From Flagellimonas chongwuensis (GTDB lineage Bacteria; Bacteroidota; Bacteroidia; Flavobacteriales; Flavobacteriaceae): a DNA stretch of 64,000 nt. The stretch spans positions 372,001-436,000 of the forward strand of contig NZ_WYET01000001.1 of NCBI RefSeq assembly GCF_013376415.1, in the 5' to 3' direction. Positions 17,888-27,877 of this stretch are shown in pieces. Both the position numbers and the translations under genes were made by a program. The notes beneath the pieces were generated by a model. It was not told the DNA's origin and did not search any database. It saw only the letters and a program-made list of their open reading frames with translations. Positions within the stretch are counted from its first letter, which is position 1. Every line of letters starts with the position of its first letter.

Positions 17888-18109
17888 ATGAGCAAGTTTT
17901 TTTACGGTATAGAGGACTTATTTGTAAACTACCTTTTCGCACCATTAGATTTTTTCCGCTTTATGCACAGCTGGTGGGGTTCCAACTCCATTAACTGGAT
18001 TTTTATGATCATCGGTTTTGTGGCGATGGTCTATTGGATGGGCCAGTTGAAGATTTTCAACGAGAACGGTGAAGAGGACAAGAGCATAAGCTCCCACTCA
18101 TACATCTAG
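17888..18109 (+). CDS. DUF6341 small membrane protein
   Basis: 73 residues with one clear membrane helix (about 36-55, INWIFMIIGFVAMVYWMGQL) and an acidic tail (NGEEDKS). I recognise the conserved flavobacterial family now called DUF6341; members have sometimes been mislabelled as uracil phosphoribosyltransferase, which nothing in this sequence supports. It overlaps the 3' end of the convergent purD gene by 12 bases. Function unknown. Confidence 0.8.
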   Translation: MSKFFYGIEDLFVNYLFAPLDFFRFMHSWWGSNSINWIFMIIGFVAMVYWMGQLKIFNENGEEDKSISSHSYI

Positions 18110-19375
18110 ATCGAACCCTAAATCTTTTCGGTAATACATTCCATCAAAATGGAGTTTTTCCATATTTTGATAGGATGTTTTCAGTGCTTCCTTAAAGTCT
18201 TTTCCGAAGGAAGTAACCGCTATGACGCGCCCTCCGTTGGTCACTACTTTTCCTTCTGATAGTTTTGTTCCTGCATGGAAAACTAGGGAATCCTGAATGT
18301 TTTCCGCCCCTGTGATTTCTTTTCCTTTTTCGTAGGCTTCGGGATACCCTCCGGAAACAGCCATCACCGTGGTTGCGGCTCTTTCATCGATTTGAAGGTC
18401 AACTTGATCTAAAGTTCCTTTGGCCATTGCAACCAAGACATCCACCAAATCACTTTTAAGGCGAGGAATCACCACCTCGGTCTCGGGGTCTCCCATACGA
18501 ACGTTGTACTCGATTACTTTGGGCTCATCGCCGACTTTGATCAACCCGATAAAGATAAAGCCCACATAAGGCAAATTATCGGTTTTAAGGCCGTCTACGG
18601 TCGGTTTTACGATTTGGCGCTCTATCTTGTCCATCAAGATAGAATCGGCAAAAGGAACCGGAGAAATGGCCCCCATGCCGCCGGTGTTGAGTCCTGTGTC
18701 CCCCTCACCTATTCTTTTGTAGTCTTTCGCGGTGGGAAGGATTTTGTAGTTAGTGCCATCGGTCAGCACAAAACAGCTCAGTTCGATACCGTCCAAGAAC
18801 TCTTCGATGACCACCGTGGCACTTGCGTTTCCGAATTTGGAATCGACCAGCATGGACTTGAGTTCATCCTTGGCCTCTTGCAGATCTTGAAGAATCAAAA
18901 CACCTTTTCCGGCGGCCAAACCATCTGCTTTTAAAACATACGGTGGCTTTAAAGTTTCCAAAAAAGCATATCCTGCCTCCAATGATTCACTGGTAAAACT
19001 CTCGTAAGCTGCCGTTGGAATATTGTGCCTCATCATAAATTCCTTGGCAAACTCCTTGCTGCCTTCCAGTTCTGCCGCAGCTTTTTCCGGTCCGATTACG
19101 GGAATGGATTTTAAGTCAGCATCATTCAAGAAGAAATCATGTACACCATTTACCAAAGGATCTTCCGGCCCAACCACCACCAATTCGATGCTTTCTTTGA
19201 GTACCAATTGCTTGATGGCTTCAAAATCGTTCACGCCGACCTCAACATTTGTGGCAATTTGAGAGGTGCCCGCATTGCCGGGCGCTACAAAAAGTTTGGA
19301 TGTTTTAGGACTTTGAGAGATTTTTAGGGAAATGGCATGTTCACGACCGCCAGAACCCAAGACCAGGATATTCAT
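18098..19375 (-). CDS. purD: Phosphoribosylamine--glycine ligase
   Basis: GAR synthetase, the second step of purine synthesis: joins 5-phosphoribosylamine and glycine using ATP. 425 residues from ATG 19375; a TTG six codons further up would add an unlikely extension. ATP-grasp features are the N-terminal MNILVLGSGGREHAISL, the lid region PPYVLKADGLAAGKGVLI and the metal-binding FIGLIKVGDEPKVIEYNVRMGDPE. It is separate from the polysaccharide locus, with about 200 bases and an inverted repeat between it and the UDP-xylose synthase gene. Confidence 0.96.
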   Translation of the reverse strand: MNILVLGSGGREHAISLKISQSPKTSKLFVAPGNAGTSQIATNVEVGVNDFEAIKQLVLKESIELVVVGPEDPLVNGVHDFFLNDADLKSIPVIGPEKAAAELEGSKEFAKEFMMRHNIPTAAYESFTSESLEAGYAFLETLKPPYVLKADGLAAGKGVLILQDLQEAKDELKSMLVDSKFGNASATVVIEEFLDGIELSCFVLTDGTNYKILPTAKDYKRIGEGDTGLNTGGMGAISPVPFADSILMDKIERQIVKPTVDGLKTDNLPYVGFIFIGLIKVGDEPKVIEYNVRMGDPETEVVIPRLKSDLVDVLVAMAKGTLDQVDLQIDERAATTVMAVSGGYPEAYEKGKEITGAENIQDSLVFHAGTKLSEGKVVTNGGRVIAVTSFGKDFKEALKTSYQNMEKLHFDGMYYRKDLGFDLDV

Positions 19376-19499
19376 GATTTGATGTTTTGGCAAAAATAAC
19401 TCAATTCAAATTTAATTTAAGGGTTATTTGCAAATGATCTAGGCTTAGTTTTCGACACGAATTGCACAAATTTCCACTAGGCCGTAACGGAGTGTGGTT

Positions 19500-19577
19500 G
19501 TCATTTCGAGCGAATGCGAGAAATCTAAAACAAGTCAGATTTCTCAATTGTCGCTTCGCTCCTCTTTTCGAAATGAC
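19500..19577. repeat. Imperfect inverted repeat of the GTCATTTCGAG type
   Basis: The 78-base element starts GTCATTTCGAGCGAA and ends CGAAATGAC, with an inner stem AGAAATCT/AGATTTCT around a 10-base loop, so the whole folds into one long imperfect hairpin. It lies 14 bases beyond the stop of the UDP-xylose synthase gene and so marks the end of the polysaccharide locus. Repeats with this core are, from memory, scattered between genes in many flavobacterial genomes. It may also act as a terminator or RNA-stabilising structure. Confidence 0.7.
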
Positions 19578-19591
19578 ATTTGACGAATGAT

Positions 19592-20563
19592 TTATGGTAA
19601 AAACTCTCTGTGGGCCTCCCATAACTTTTCATCCGAAAGGGATTTGAAATACTCGAACACTTTTTTGAGTCCTTCGGAACGATGCACCTTGGGTTCCCAA
19701 TCCAAAATTTCCTTTGCGCGTGAAATATCGGGCTGACGTTGCATGGGGTCATCTTGTGGCAATGGTTTGAACACGATTTTTTGGTCGGTTCCCGTCAGTT
19801 TGATGATTTCCTCGGCAAATTCCAAAATCGTGGTTTCATCCGGGTTCCCGATGTTGATAGGTTCTACATAATCGCTCATCAAAAGGCGGTAAATACCCTC
19901 AATTTGATCATCGATATAGGTAAAGGAACGGGATTGTGAACCATCTCCAAAGACGGTCAAATCCTCTCCACGAAGGGCCTGGCCCATAAAAGCGGGAACC
20001 ACACGGCCATCGTTGAGCCGCATGCGGGACCCATAAGTGTTAAAAATCCGAACGATACGGGTGTCCAGTCCATGGTGCCGGTGATAGGCCATGGTTATGG
20101 ATTCCATAAAGCGTTTGGCCTCATCATATACTCCTCGCGGCCCAATGGGGCTGACATTTCCGTAATAATCCTCGTTTTGTGGGTGTACCAAGGGGTCGCC
20201 ATACACTTCGGATGTGGATGCTACTAGAATCCTTGCTCCATGATCTCTAGCCAATCCCAATAAGTTTAAGGTTCCCAAGGAACCCACTTTTAACGTGTCA
20301 ATCGGTATTTTTAAATAATCTATGGGGCTTGCTGGTGAGGCAAAGTGAAGGATGTAATCCATCTTGCCCGGAACATGGACAAATTTGGTGACATCGTGAT
20401 GGAAAAACTCAAACCGCTTTAGGTGGAATAGGTGCTCTATGTTCTTGATATCCCCTGTAATCAGGTTATCCATGCCTATGACGTGGTGGTCTTCGGCAAT
20501 GAACCTATCGCAAAGATGTGAGCCTAAGAATCCGGCCGCTCCGGTGATGAGTGTTTTTTTCAT
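19592..20563 (-). CDS. UDP-glucuronate decarboxylase (UDP-xylose synthase)
   Basis: 323-residue extended SDR enzyme converting UDP-glucuronate to UDP-xylose with bound NAD+. The Rossmann motif GAAGFLG is at residues 8-14 and the catalytic pair Tyr146/Lys150 in GVYDEAK. The family-typical [15 protein letters not shown] segment reads [18 protein letters not shown]. The start overlaps the stop of the upstream WecA/MraY-like gene by 4 bases. UDP-glucuronate must come from a dehydrogenase elsewhere, since the only such enzyme in the window looks like WecC. Confidence 0.92.
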   Translation of the reverse strand: MKKTLITGAAGFLGSHLCDRFIAEDHHVIGMDNLITGDIKNIEHLFHLKRFEFFHHDVTKFVHVPGKMDYILHFASPASPIDYLKIPIDTLKVGSLGTLNLLGLARDHGARILVASTSEVYGDPLVHPQNEDYYGNVSPIGPRGVYDEAKRFMESITMAYHRHHGLDTRIVRIFNTYGSRMRLNDGRVVPAFMGQALRGEDLTVFGDGSQSRSFTYIDDQIEGIYRLLMSDYVEPINIGNPDETTILEFAEEIIKLTGTDQKIVFKPLPQDDPMQRQPDISRAKEILDWEPKVHRSEGLKKVFEYFKSLSDEKLWEAHREFLP

Positions 20564-21711
20564 TCTTTATCATTCTTCTTTTTAGCAGGGTTTTCCTTTT
20601 TTCCCTTGATGGACTCTATTTTCCTTTTCAACCGAATCTTCTGCTTTAATGTGGTAAAGTTGTAATTGTACCTGAAAAATATATAACCCAAAAAAATCAC
20701 AACACTTACTAGCATTATCACCATCCCTGTATTCTTTGCCTTGCTTCCCAATATTATAAACAACACTACAAAGATGATGTTGAAACAGCCTATGATAAAA
20801 CTTGCCTGTTTGTGGGAAAGCCCCCAAAAATCAATAAGAACATGATGTACATGGTTCCTGTCCGGAGAAAATGGTCCTCTTTTGTTTGCCAACCGGATTG
20901 CAAACACTCTTGCTGTATCAAAAAGAGGAACTATCAAAATGCTTATAGCTATCAATGGCGCATTTTCCAACAAAAATGGAAGTTCTCCATAAGCTGTTGG
21001 TTCAAGGGCCAGAAACTTCAATGTCAAAACGCTTATGATAAACCCGACGATTAAAGAGCCGGTGTCGCCCATAAAAATTTTTTTGCTTGATGATATATTG
21101 AATCCAAAAAACGCCATTAAACAGGCATTCATTGTAATGGCTATCAAAGCAAAAAAATACTCTTGAGACAAATAGAAAATAGTTGTGTAAATTACCATAA
21201 TTACAATTCCAACTATTGAAGCCAACCCATCTATTCCATCAATTAGGTTATACGAATTGATAATGGTAAGCATTAAAAAGCCCCCGATCACCAAATAGAG
21301 GTAATATGGTATTTCATAAATATTCAAAAAACCGTTCAAAGACTCAATCCCAAAGCTATCGTTAACCAAAATAAAAGCAATTGCAACTACTTGAGCAATT
21401 AGTTTTGACCCAGGAGACAGTACCACCATATCATCCTTTAAACCAATAATGAACAAGATGGTGAGACCGGGAATGATGAATATGTCTTCGGTATGTTCGT
21501 GCCAGTTCTTAATAAAGAATAGAGCAATAATGAGTGTGAAAAAGAAGGAAACCCCCCCTAAGGTCGGTGTTCTCTGACTATGTGAACTTCTTTGGTTGGG
21601 ATCGTCCATTAACCTTTTGTATTCAACAACACCTATTATCTTGGGAATTGTGAGATACACTAGAAGGAAGGATCCAATAAAAACTAAGACCGCGGTTTCC
21701 AGAAAGTTCAT
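20560..21711 (-). CDS. WecA/MraY-type polyprenyl-phosphate sugar-1-phosphate transferase
   Basis: 383 residues, about ten or eleven membrane helices. Family motifs are [15 protein letters not shown] (about residues 90-104), [14 protein letters not shown] (about 151-164), a D-rich loop [12 protein letters not shown] and the HVHH element near residue 287. It would start the repeat unit by loading a HexNAc-phosphate onto undecaprenyl phosphate. The basic Lys-rich tail is cytoplasmic. Its place near the end of the polysaccharide operon fits this priming role. Confidence 0.9.
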   Translation of the reverse strand: MNFLETAVLVFIGSFLLVYLTIPKIIGVVEYKRLMDDPNQRSSHSQRTPTLGGVSFFFTLIIALFFIKNWHEHTEDIFIIPGLTILFIIGLKDDMVVLSPGSKLIAQVVAIAFILVNDSFGIESLNGFLNIYEIPYYLYLVIGGFLMLTIINSYNLIDGIDGLASIVGIVIMVIYTTIFYLSQEYFFALIAITMNACLMAFFGFNISSSKKIFMGDTGSLIVGFIISVLTLKFLALEPTAYGELPFLLENAPLIAISILIVPLFDTARVFAIRLANKRGPFSPDRNHVHHVLIDFWGLSHKQASFIIGCFNIIFVVLFIILGSKAKNTGMVIMLVSVVIFLGYIFFRYNYNFTTLKQKIRLKRKIESIKGKKENPAKKKNDKE

Positions 21712-21728
21712 CTTACTTAAAATTTGCG

Positions 21729-22922
21729 CTATTTACTCATGAATAATAGCATTTGTTTTGCAATATTATTTCTTTTAAAATCAGCCACAAAGGTATCAAA
21801 GGGATATTGTTTATTTTTTTGAGCTTTTAGCTTTTCCACCTTATTTATAAATTCCTCTTTATTTTCAGGCTCATAGGATTCACCTATTCCATAGCTCTCA
21901 AGCAATTCTTTAGACTCTCCCTCCACACCCAAGAGTATAGGTTTGTGCATGGCCGCCAGCTCGAATATTTTTGATGGAATCACAGATTTAAAGGTTGTCG
22001 ACTTCTTCAGGTTTACAAGTCCCACATCTAAGATTGAAATGTGCATGCTTACTTCATGTTTGGGTACCGAATCCAACATCGTGATGTTTTTTAATCCTAG
22101 TTTTTCCTTTAGGTTCAAAAGGTTTTCTTTCTCCGCTCCTGAGCCCAAAAACAAAAAATGAATGTTCGGGTCCTTAATTTCCTTAGCGGCGATTAGAATG
22201 AAATCGAGTTTATGTGCCATCCCATGGGTACCTATGTACCCAATAATAAATTTTCCCTCTAAATCATGGTTTTTTAAAATGTCTTGATTTTTGGGCGATG
22301 GTTGAAACAGCGATTCATCGATTCCATTTTTAAACACTCCTATTTTGCTGGATGGAATGTTGTGCTTTTGAATCAATTGTTTTTTAAAGCTATCTGTGAC
22401 AGTAACAATTTTATAGGCAGTTTTATACATTCTTCTTTCCAAATACTCAAAATACCTGATGATAAAGTTGCTCTTCATAGCACCTACAGCCTTTATGGAT
22501 TCTGGCCAAATGTCCCTCACCTCCATAATCCATTTTTTCCTTTTTAAAATGGACAGCCATCTACCTGCAATAGCGGTAAAAAATTGTGGGGACGTGGCTA
22601 TAATCAAATCTGTTTTTATAAAAAGACCTGCGAATATTGCTGAAATCATAAAGCTGTTATAGTCCACAATTCTTTTTATGAAGCCTTCGTTGGCGGCAAT
22701 ATAGGTCCAAACCCGAATTACCCTGATACCGTCAATCCACTCTTCTTGTCTCAGTTTATTTTTATATCCCTCAAAAACCTTCCCTTTTGGGAAGTTTGGT
22801 GCTCCGGTAATGACCGTTACATCTGCCCCTTGTTCTACCCATTCCTTGCAGTGCGCATAAGTGCGTGAAGCAGGGGCATTGAATTCGGGGGGGAAATTGT
22901 CCGTTAGAAAAAGAATTCTCAT
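21729..22922 (-). CDS. WbuB-like glycosyltransferase, family 4
   Basis: 397 residues, GT-B. The start MRILFLTDNFPPEFNAPASR and the following KEWVEQGADVTVITGAPNFP resemble WbuB, and the donor-site region FIIGYIGTHGMAHKLDFI and EGESKELLESYGIGES fit GT4 retaining enzymes. WbuB relatives typically add the second sugar, often an N-acetyl-fucosamine or related sugar, to the lipid-linked precursor. It overlaps the heparinase-like gene by 4 bases. Its specificity cannot be read from sequence. Confidence 0.88.
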   Translation of the reverse strand: MRILFLTDNFPPEFNAPASRTYAHCKEWVEQGADVTVITGAPNFPKGKVFEGYKNKLRQEEWIDGIRVIRVWTYIAANEGFIKRIVDYNSFMISAIFAGLFIKTDLIIATSPQFFTAIAGRWLSILKRKKWIMEVRDIWPESIKAVGAMKSNFIIRYFEYLERRMYKTAYKIVTVTDSFKKQLIQKHNIPSSKIGVFKNGIDESLFQPSPKNQDILKNHDLEGKFIIGYIGTHGMAHKLDFILIAAKEIKDPNIHFLFLGSGAEKENLLNLKEKLGLKNITMLDSVPKHEVSMHISILDVGLVNLKKSTTFKSVIPSKIFELAAMHKPILLGVEGESKELLESYGIGESYEPENKEEFINKVEKLKAQKNKQYPFDTFVADFKRNNIAKQMLLFMSK

Positions 22923-24493
22923 CTATTTACTTTTCTTATGGTTGTCTCTAAAGTTTGATTAAAACTTACCTCAATTTTAATTGCGTTTTTTCGGATATTG
23001 AAGCCTTCCGCAATATGGCATGGCTGATTGGAAACCTTTATTCCCTCTCCTTTAAAAAAGAGCACAATTCCTTCTGTTTGCAAAATGATTGAATCCCTTT
23101 CTTGCTCTATATTGCTGATACTTGGATGGAAATGAAAATGCGCAACTGCATGTTCTTTTTGGTTTTTAATCCTATCAATTATTTTGAATCCACTATCCTC
23201 AATTCTAAACTCTCTTTCATGAAGTGTAGGATAATATCCATTGTGAGATGCTTTAATATAACCATCTCGTTCTTCAAGTTCAACGACCTTGGCTCTTTTC
23301 CCAACTCTAAAACCACCCCAAACCTGTGTCTGTTCTCTATTACCTATTTTAACAGTATTGTGTGCGGAGGTTTCTCGCTCTTTCTGTCTTAATTCATTTT
23401 TCTCATAAGTTGAAATTCCCGTGTCCACAAGTATGGGTTGTTGATCCACATACAGTTCAAAGTTAAATGTGTCCGAATGTGCATGTCCTGGTTGGTAATC
23501 CGGCCCAATATTTCCCACATCCATAAAGACTTCAAAACCTGATTTCTCAAATTTCCGATATCCAGAAGAAGACATTTTTCCCTTTTCCCATTTTATACCA
23601 AGGCTTCTTGCATAGTTAAATAAACTTACAGATGAAGGAGCTATACCGTAAGCACTATCATTGACCATTGGGATATTACCATTCGAATATGTCACTATTT
23701 CAAGCCAAGAGAGCATCCTTATTGCATTTTTTTTGAAGAGTGAAAGAAGCTCTTCAGATTTCCATGAATTGGATTGGGAAAGCTTTATACAATCAAGCAA
23801 CCTATGTAATAAAATTTGATGGTACATGGGAGAGAGCTCAAAATGGGCGCCATCGCCCATGACCTGCTCTCGGAGTTCATTTCCTAAAACCTTCTTTGCT
23901 TGCCTGTATAACTTTTCGTCTTGAAAATAATATGCCCCAAATAGGAGTGAAAATCCATTTTCTAAAAGATGGTTTCCCAAAAGATGGTATTCAAGATTAT
24001 CCAACAAGATTTGATAGTGGTTAAAAAGGGCTTTATCCAATTGCTCGTCCTCAATTCCATTCTTGGAAAGAAATTTTATCCAATTAATGCCCCGTAGCGA
24101 AATGGGGTATGGCTCCAGGCCATCTTTTAGCTGCTCCTCCTTAGAAATATAATCTCTCATTAGAAAAAGACCTTGTTCAACTGATATGGATTCTTGATTT
24201 AGAAAATCAAAATAATTGAGGTTATAGGTCCATAATTTTCCAAAGCTCCCAAAATTCCAGTCGACGGCCTGCCCAAATATCTTGTCTCTATTCAAAAACA
24301 TAAACTTATTGGGGACAGAATACGATTCCTGTTCACTTAAACCATTCTTCCATTCAAGTTGCTTTCTTTCCCTTAAATGTTTATCGAACTTAGGAGTTGT
24401 ATAACTTTTAAACTTCCTTTTGAACCGATAAAATACCTGATAATAAACTTGTCTCCATTTTAAGTGTCTAATAGTGTTCAAGTGCTTTTTCAT
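22919..24493 (-). CDS. Heparinase II/III family protein in the polysaccharide operon
   Basis: 524 residues from ATG 24493 (a TTG lies one codon upstream). An alpha-toroid N-terminal domain carries GNHLLENG near residues 173-180 and MYHQ near 223-226, followed by the beta-sandwich with GHAHSDTFNFEL near 340, as in heparinase II/III and related alginate lyases. There is no signal peptide; the N-terminus is basic and amphipathic (HLKWRQVYYQVFYRFKRKFK). Such genes recur in WbuB-type polysaccharide loci, where they may trim or modify the uronate-containing polymer. Substrate unknown. Confidence 0.88.
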   Translation of the reverse strand: MKKHLNTIRHLKWRQVYYQVFYRFKRKFKSYTTPKFDKHLRERKQLEWKNGLSEQESYSVPNKFMFLNRDKIFGQAVDWNFGSFGKLWTYNLNYFDFLNQESISVEQGLFLMRDYISKEEQLKDGLEPYPISLRGINWIKFLSKNGIEDEQLDKALFNHYQILLDNLEYHLLGNHLLENGFSLLFGAYYFQDEKLYRQAKKVLGNELREQVMGDGAHFELSPMYHQILLHRLLDCIKLSQSNSWKSEELLSLFKKNAIRMLSWLEIVTYSNGNIPMVNDSAYGIAPSSVSLFNYARSLGIKWEKGKMSSSGYRKFEKSGFEVFMDVGNIGPDYQPGHAHSDTFNFELYVDQQPILVDTGISTYEKNELRQKERETSAHNTVKIGNREQTQVWGGFRVGKRAKVVELEERDGYIKASHNGYYPTLHEREFRIEDSGFKIIDRIKNQKEHAVAHFHFHPSISNIEQERDSIILQTEGIVLFFKGEGIKVSNQPCHIAEGFNIRKNAIKIEVSFNQTLETTIRKVNR

Positions 24494-24512
24494 CAATATT
24501 TTAATTTCTACC

Positions 24513-26642
24513 TTAGAGGCACTTTTTTATTGTTTGGCCTTTATCGGTAGCATCGGCAAAATTTACATCAAAACTATACTGGCTATCTCCTATTCCCAGC
24601 CTTACTTTTAAAAATTCTTCTTTTTGTGTAGGGTCCGCCAAATAAACTTCCTTGCTTTTATTAAGCATTATTATACAGGGTTTGTCTACCTCAATCCAAC
24701 CTTTGCTAAAAGTTAACCTTCCTGGTTCATAAAAAATAACTTGCAATATGCCTAAAATACTCTGATAAACAGCCTGTACCCGCTCAGTATTTGAAATAAT
24801 GTTGATGACAGGTTCTTTAATATATTTTTTTAATGCTTTTTTTGATGCATTTGGAAAAACTACATACTGGTAATTATCAACTTCTTCTCCCCTTTCATGT
24901 TCAATCCACAATTTGAAAACCCTATTTTCAACCTCCAAATTACTTTCTTTTCTATTGATGGACTTCCAATTGCCCATTTTATTGGTTAGGTCTACTTTAA
25001 CATTTTGCCTAATTGGGAAAAAATAACCTATTCCGTCATGCACTATGGTGTTAAGCTTATCATCAAAATTTTGTGTTATTCCATTTCCTTGTACTTTTTT
25101 TACCTTTGAACCTTCTTTATACCAGAACTTAAATGAGTCCTCTCCTAAACATTGATTTATGGTTGTTCTTAGTGGAGACTTAGTATAGTTTTCTATCCCT
25201 GACCCTAGGCATACAACTTCGTTTTCGAAAAAAAACCATCCTTTTTTTGCTCTAAATTCCGCTTTTCTTATGACCATTGCACTCACACCATATTGACTGT
25301 CCGAGACACCGCCCACAAAATCGTCCGTGCCAAAGTTTTCATCTTTTTTATTTCCTCTCAAAGGAAAGGTCCTAGTCCATACAGTTGTTGTACCAGGAAT
25401 CATGGCCCAATCCCAAATGGGCATAATATTTTCATATTCATCACCATGGATCGATATAAAATTTGCTCCATAAGTCAGATTATTTCCTTTGATGTTTTCC
25501 CCATTCCTTGTTTCAGTTTCTATAGTCCTTTTAGAAACGCATCTAACATTAAAGCAATACTCCTTTCCGCAATGTTGAGTGTAATCACTTTCCCAATAGT
25601 ATATATGCTCTGGGCCTGAGATATTTCCTCCTTTATTCGGATTTTCTATTGAATTTAAAGCTTCCTCATAAACCTCTTCACTGTTCTCATCGATTAAAAT
25701 CAACTTTTTAATCATTTCTATATCCTCATTCGAAATTATTGTTCCGTTTGGGCGGCTTATGCCACGTCCCACAACGTTAAAGTCCCAATTATTGCCCCAG
25801 AAGCTTCTTAATTGTGTTTTCTTAATAAATGCCAGCACCTCTTTTACATTCTTTGAAGAAAGATCAACCGAAGCTTCTGTTCCTCGCAAGTAATACATGA
25901 TTTTGACCATCCCTTTTGAAAACTCCAGTCCATAGCTGGCAATTTGCATTTGAGGTCCGTGTTCATGAAAAGAAAGGTCTGGTTGAATATTCGTTTGCAG
26001 GTTTGCAGTTATAAACTTAGTGGTTTGGACAAGAATTTCCATGTCCTCGAGCAATACACCCCTATAGATATAATGAAGTGCAAAATCAATCATATTGGCA
26101 CCTTTACCATAGGAGGACAACTCCTGGGTTTTTCTTGGCTTAAAAAGTTTTAACAGCTGTGATTCTAGCGCTTTATCATATTTATCAAAGCTTGATGGCA
26201 AAGTCTTCAAAAGCAACAATATCTCTCCTATTTTTTGTGGATAATTTATTTGGTTGTCCCACCAATTACTGTCCTGTGTTTCGGAATCGCACCAATACTT
26301 AAGACCCTTTTGAATCGAATTTATATAGTTGACATTTAAATACTTGGGGCTATCTTGGTTGGTAACTTCCTTCGCCAAACTCCAGATCCTAAACATGTGC
26401 TGGTTATTGTCTGACTCCTCTGATGTAAGTTTTCCGTAGCTGAACTCTCCCCATCCGCCCTTATCTTCTTGAGTGGCTATCCATTGGTCCATATATTTAC
26501 CTGATGGGTTAACCTGTCTCCATAAATCCATACAAACCCTATTGGAAATCTTATCGAATGTATTTGCAAAGACGTTATTTGCTAACAAAGAAAACATAAC
26601 CAATATTACTACAGTACAATTTGCTTTCAGGTAAAGTTTCAT
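24513..26642 (-). CDS. Polysaccharide lyase family 8 (chondroitin/hyaluronate lyase-like)
   Basis: 709 residues: signal peptide (about 1-26), alpha-toroid domain (about 30-320) and super-sandwich domain (about 345-650). Candidate active-site residues, aligned by eye with chondroitin AC lyase, are Asn183 (GANMIDFALH), His228 and Tyr237 (FHEHGPQMQIASYG), Arg293 and Arg297 (VGRGISR), Glu377 and Asn380 (ETETRNGEN); the spacings H-9-Y, R-4-R and E-3-N match my recollection of that enzyme. It should cleave uronate polymers by beta-elimination in the periplasm or outside. Its location inside a biosynthesis operon is unusual. It overlaps the polymerase gene by 4 bases. Confidence 0.88.
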   Translation of the reverse strand: MKLYLKANCTVVILVMFSLLANNVFANTFDKISNRVCMDLWRQVNPSGKYMDQWIATQEDKGGWGEFSYGKLTSEESDNNQHMFRIWSLAKEVTNQDSPKYLNVNYINSIQKGLKYWCDSETQDSNWWDNQINYPQKIGEILLLLKTLPSSFDKYDKALESQLLKLFKPRKTQELSSYGKGANMIDFALHYIYRGVLLEDMEILVQTTKFITANLQTNIQPDLSFHEHGPQMQIASYGLEFSKGMVKIMYYLRGTEASVDLSSKNVKEVLAFIKKTQLRSFWGNNWDFNVVGRGISRPNGTIISNEDIEMIKKLILIDENSEEVYEEALNSIENPNKGGNISGPEHIYYWESDYTQHCGKEYCFNVRCVSKRTIETETRNGENIKGNNLTYGANFISIHGDEYENIMPIWDWAMIPGTTTVWTRTFPLRGNKKDENFGTDDFVGGVSDSQYGVSAMVIRKAEFRAKKGWFFFENEVVCLGSGIENYTKSPLRTTINQCLGEDSFKFWYKEGSKVKKVQGNGITQNFDDKLNTIVHDGIGYFFPIRQNVKVDLTNKMGNWKSINRKESNLEVENRVFKLWIEHERGEEVDNYQYVVFPNASKKALKKYIKEPVINIISNTERVQAVYQSILGILQVIFYEPGRLTFSKGWIEVDKPCIIMLNKSKEVYLADPTQKEEFLKVRLGIGDSQYSFDVNFADATDKGQTIKKCL

Positions 26643-27877
26643 GGTATCTTTTGCTTAGGATTAAACTGAATTAATAGACAAGAAAAAATAAGAAATGGAA
26701 CAATTCCACCTTGTCTACTTAAATAAGATTCGGTAAAACAGCTACAAAAAACAGCCCATGTTATACCAAACAAAAAAATATTTTTGTTGGTAATAGCTCT
26801 ATAAAAAAGTTTGTAGAATAGTATAACGATACTGATAAGTCCGACAACTCCCAACCCCAAATAAATTTTTATAAACTCATTATGTGGATCATATATTTTT
26901 TTTTCTAAAATTCTTTGCAAGCCAATCTCCTCTGCCTTACTTTTTATAAGGTTGTTTACATCTCCCATTCCATATCCTAGGGGTGGAGTTTCCTTTGCCA
27001 AAGCAAATGATGCCTCTAGATATTGGTACCTCTCCTCTGTACTGTTTCTTCCCGTAAAGGCATCTCTATTCTCAATTCTTTCGAACATGGGAGCAAATCT
27101 TTTCTTGGCTACCAAACCAGAAAAGGTCAAAAAAAATAGTAATGCAACTGTAGAAAATATCTTAAGCCTTACAGGCAACCTTCTCATCGAAAGAGCCCAA
27201 AACAGAATGAAAATAGAAACCAGTATAATGGCGTTCATTTTTGATTGAAACAGAAGAATCATTACAGATAAAAAAATAATACTTATATATTTTTTGATTT
27301 TATTTAGTTGATCGCCTCCACCAAAAATGAGCATAATCGCAATCAATAATGAAATTGAAAAATAACTCCTATGTATTCCAAAACCATCCAAAATTTCACT
27401 CATTACAAACAAGTATGCATAGTAGGGGTATTTTATTGATGGCGAATAGATTTGGGCATATGATATAAGGCCGTAAACGAAAAAGAAAGAAGTTAAAACT
27501 AATACACTATAACAATAGACTTTTAACCAATTATATACTTTAATGGGCTCGAGTTTATTAATAAGGAAAATAAGTGGGGCCACAAGGAAAAGCAAACGGG
27601 TTTCCAGTTGTTTGAGTCCTCTAAAAAAGTCTTCTGACCATATCAAAGACAAACAACATAAAATAAAATAGACAATAAATGGTAGGTAGTACTTTTTATA
27701 TTTGCTCCAATTAACCTTAAGGATATTTTTTTCAAGCTTAATCAAAGACAATATAATCAATACTACTAATAAGGGAGGAACAAGTTTATTGTCTACGGGA
27801 AGAATCAGAAAAAAGAAAATCATGATGTAGTCAAAAGTCACCTCGCCATATTTTTTTACAGAATAAATGTTACCCAT
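26639..27877 (-). CDS. O-antigen polymerase/ligase family membrane protein (copy 1)
   Basis: 412 residues with about twelve hydrophobic helices and one large periplasmic loop (about 255-310) holding the Wzy/WaaL signature-like FTGRNSTEERYQYLEASFALAKETPPLGYGMGD... ending in DPHNEFIKIYLGLGVVGL. The HN(E) element after the loop is the common O-antigen ligase Pfam hallmark. It would polymerise lipid-linked repeats or ligate the finished chain. The gene is strikingly AT-rich. It overlaps both neighbours. Which of the two copies is the polymerase cannot be told. Confidence 0.85.
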   Translation of the reverse strand: MGNIYSVKKYGEVTFDYIMIFFFLILPVDNKLVPPLLVVLIILSLIKLEKNILKVNWSKYKKYYLPFIVYFILCCLSLIWSEDFFRGLKQLETRLLFLVAPLIFLINKLEPIKVYNWLKVYCYSVLVLTSFFFVYGLISYAQIYSPSIKYPYYAYLFVMSEILDGFGIHRSYFSISLLIAIMLIFGGGDQLNKIKKYISIIFLSVMILLFQSKMNAIILVSIFILFWALSMRRLPVRLKIFSTVALLFFLTFSGLVAKKRFAPMFERIENRDAFTGRNSTEERYQYLEASFALAKETPPLGYGMGDVNNLIKSKAEEIGLQRILEKKIYDPHNEFIKIYLGLGVVGLISIVILFYKLFYRAITNKNIFLFGITWAVFCSCFTESYLSRQGGIVPFLIFSCLLIQFNPKQKIP

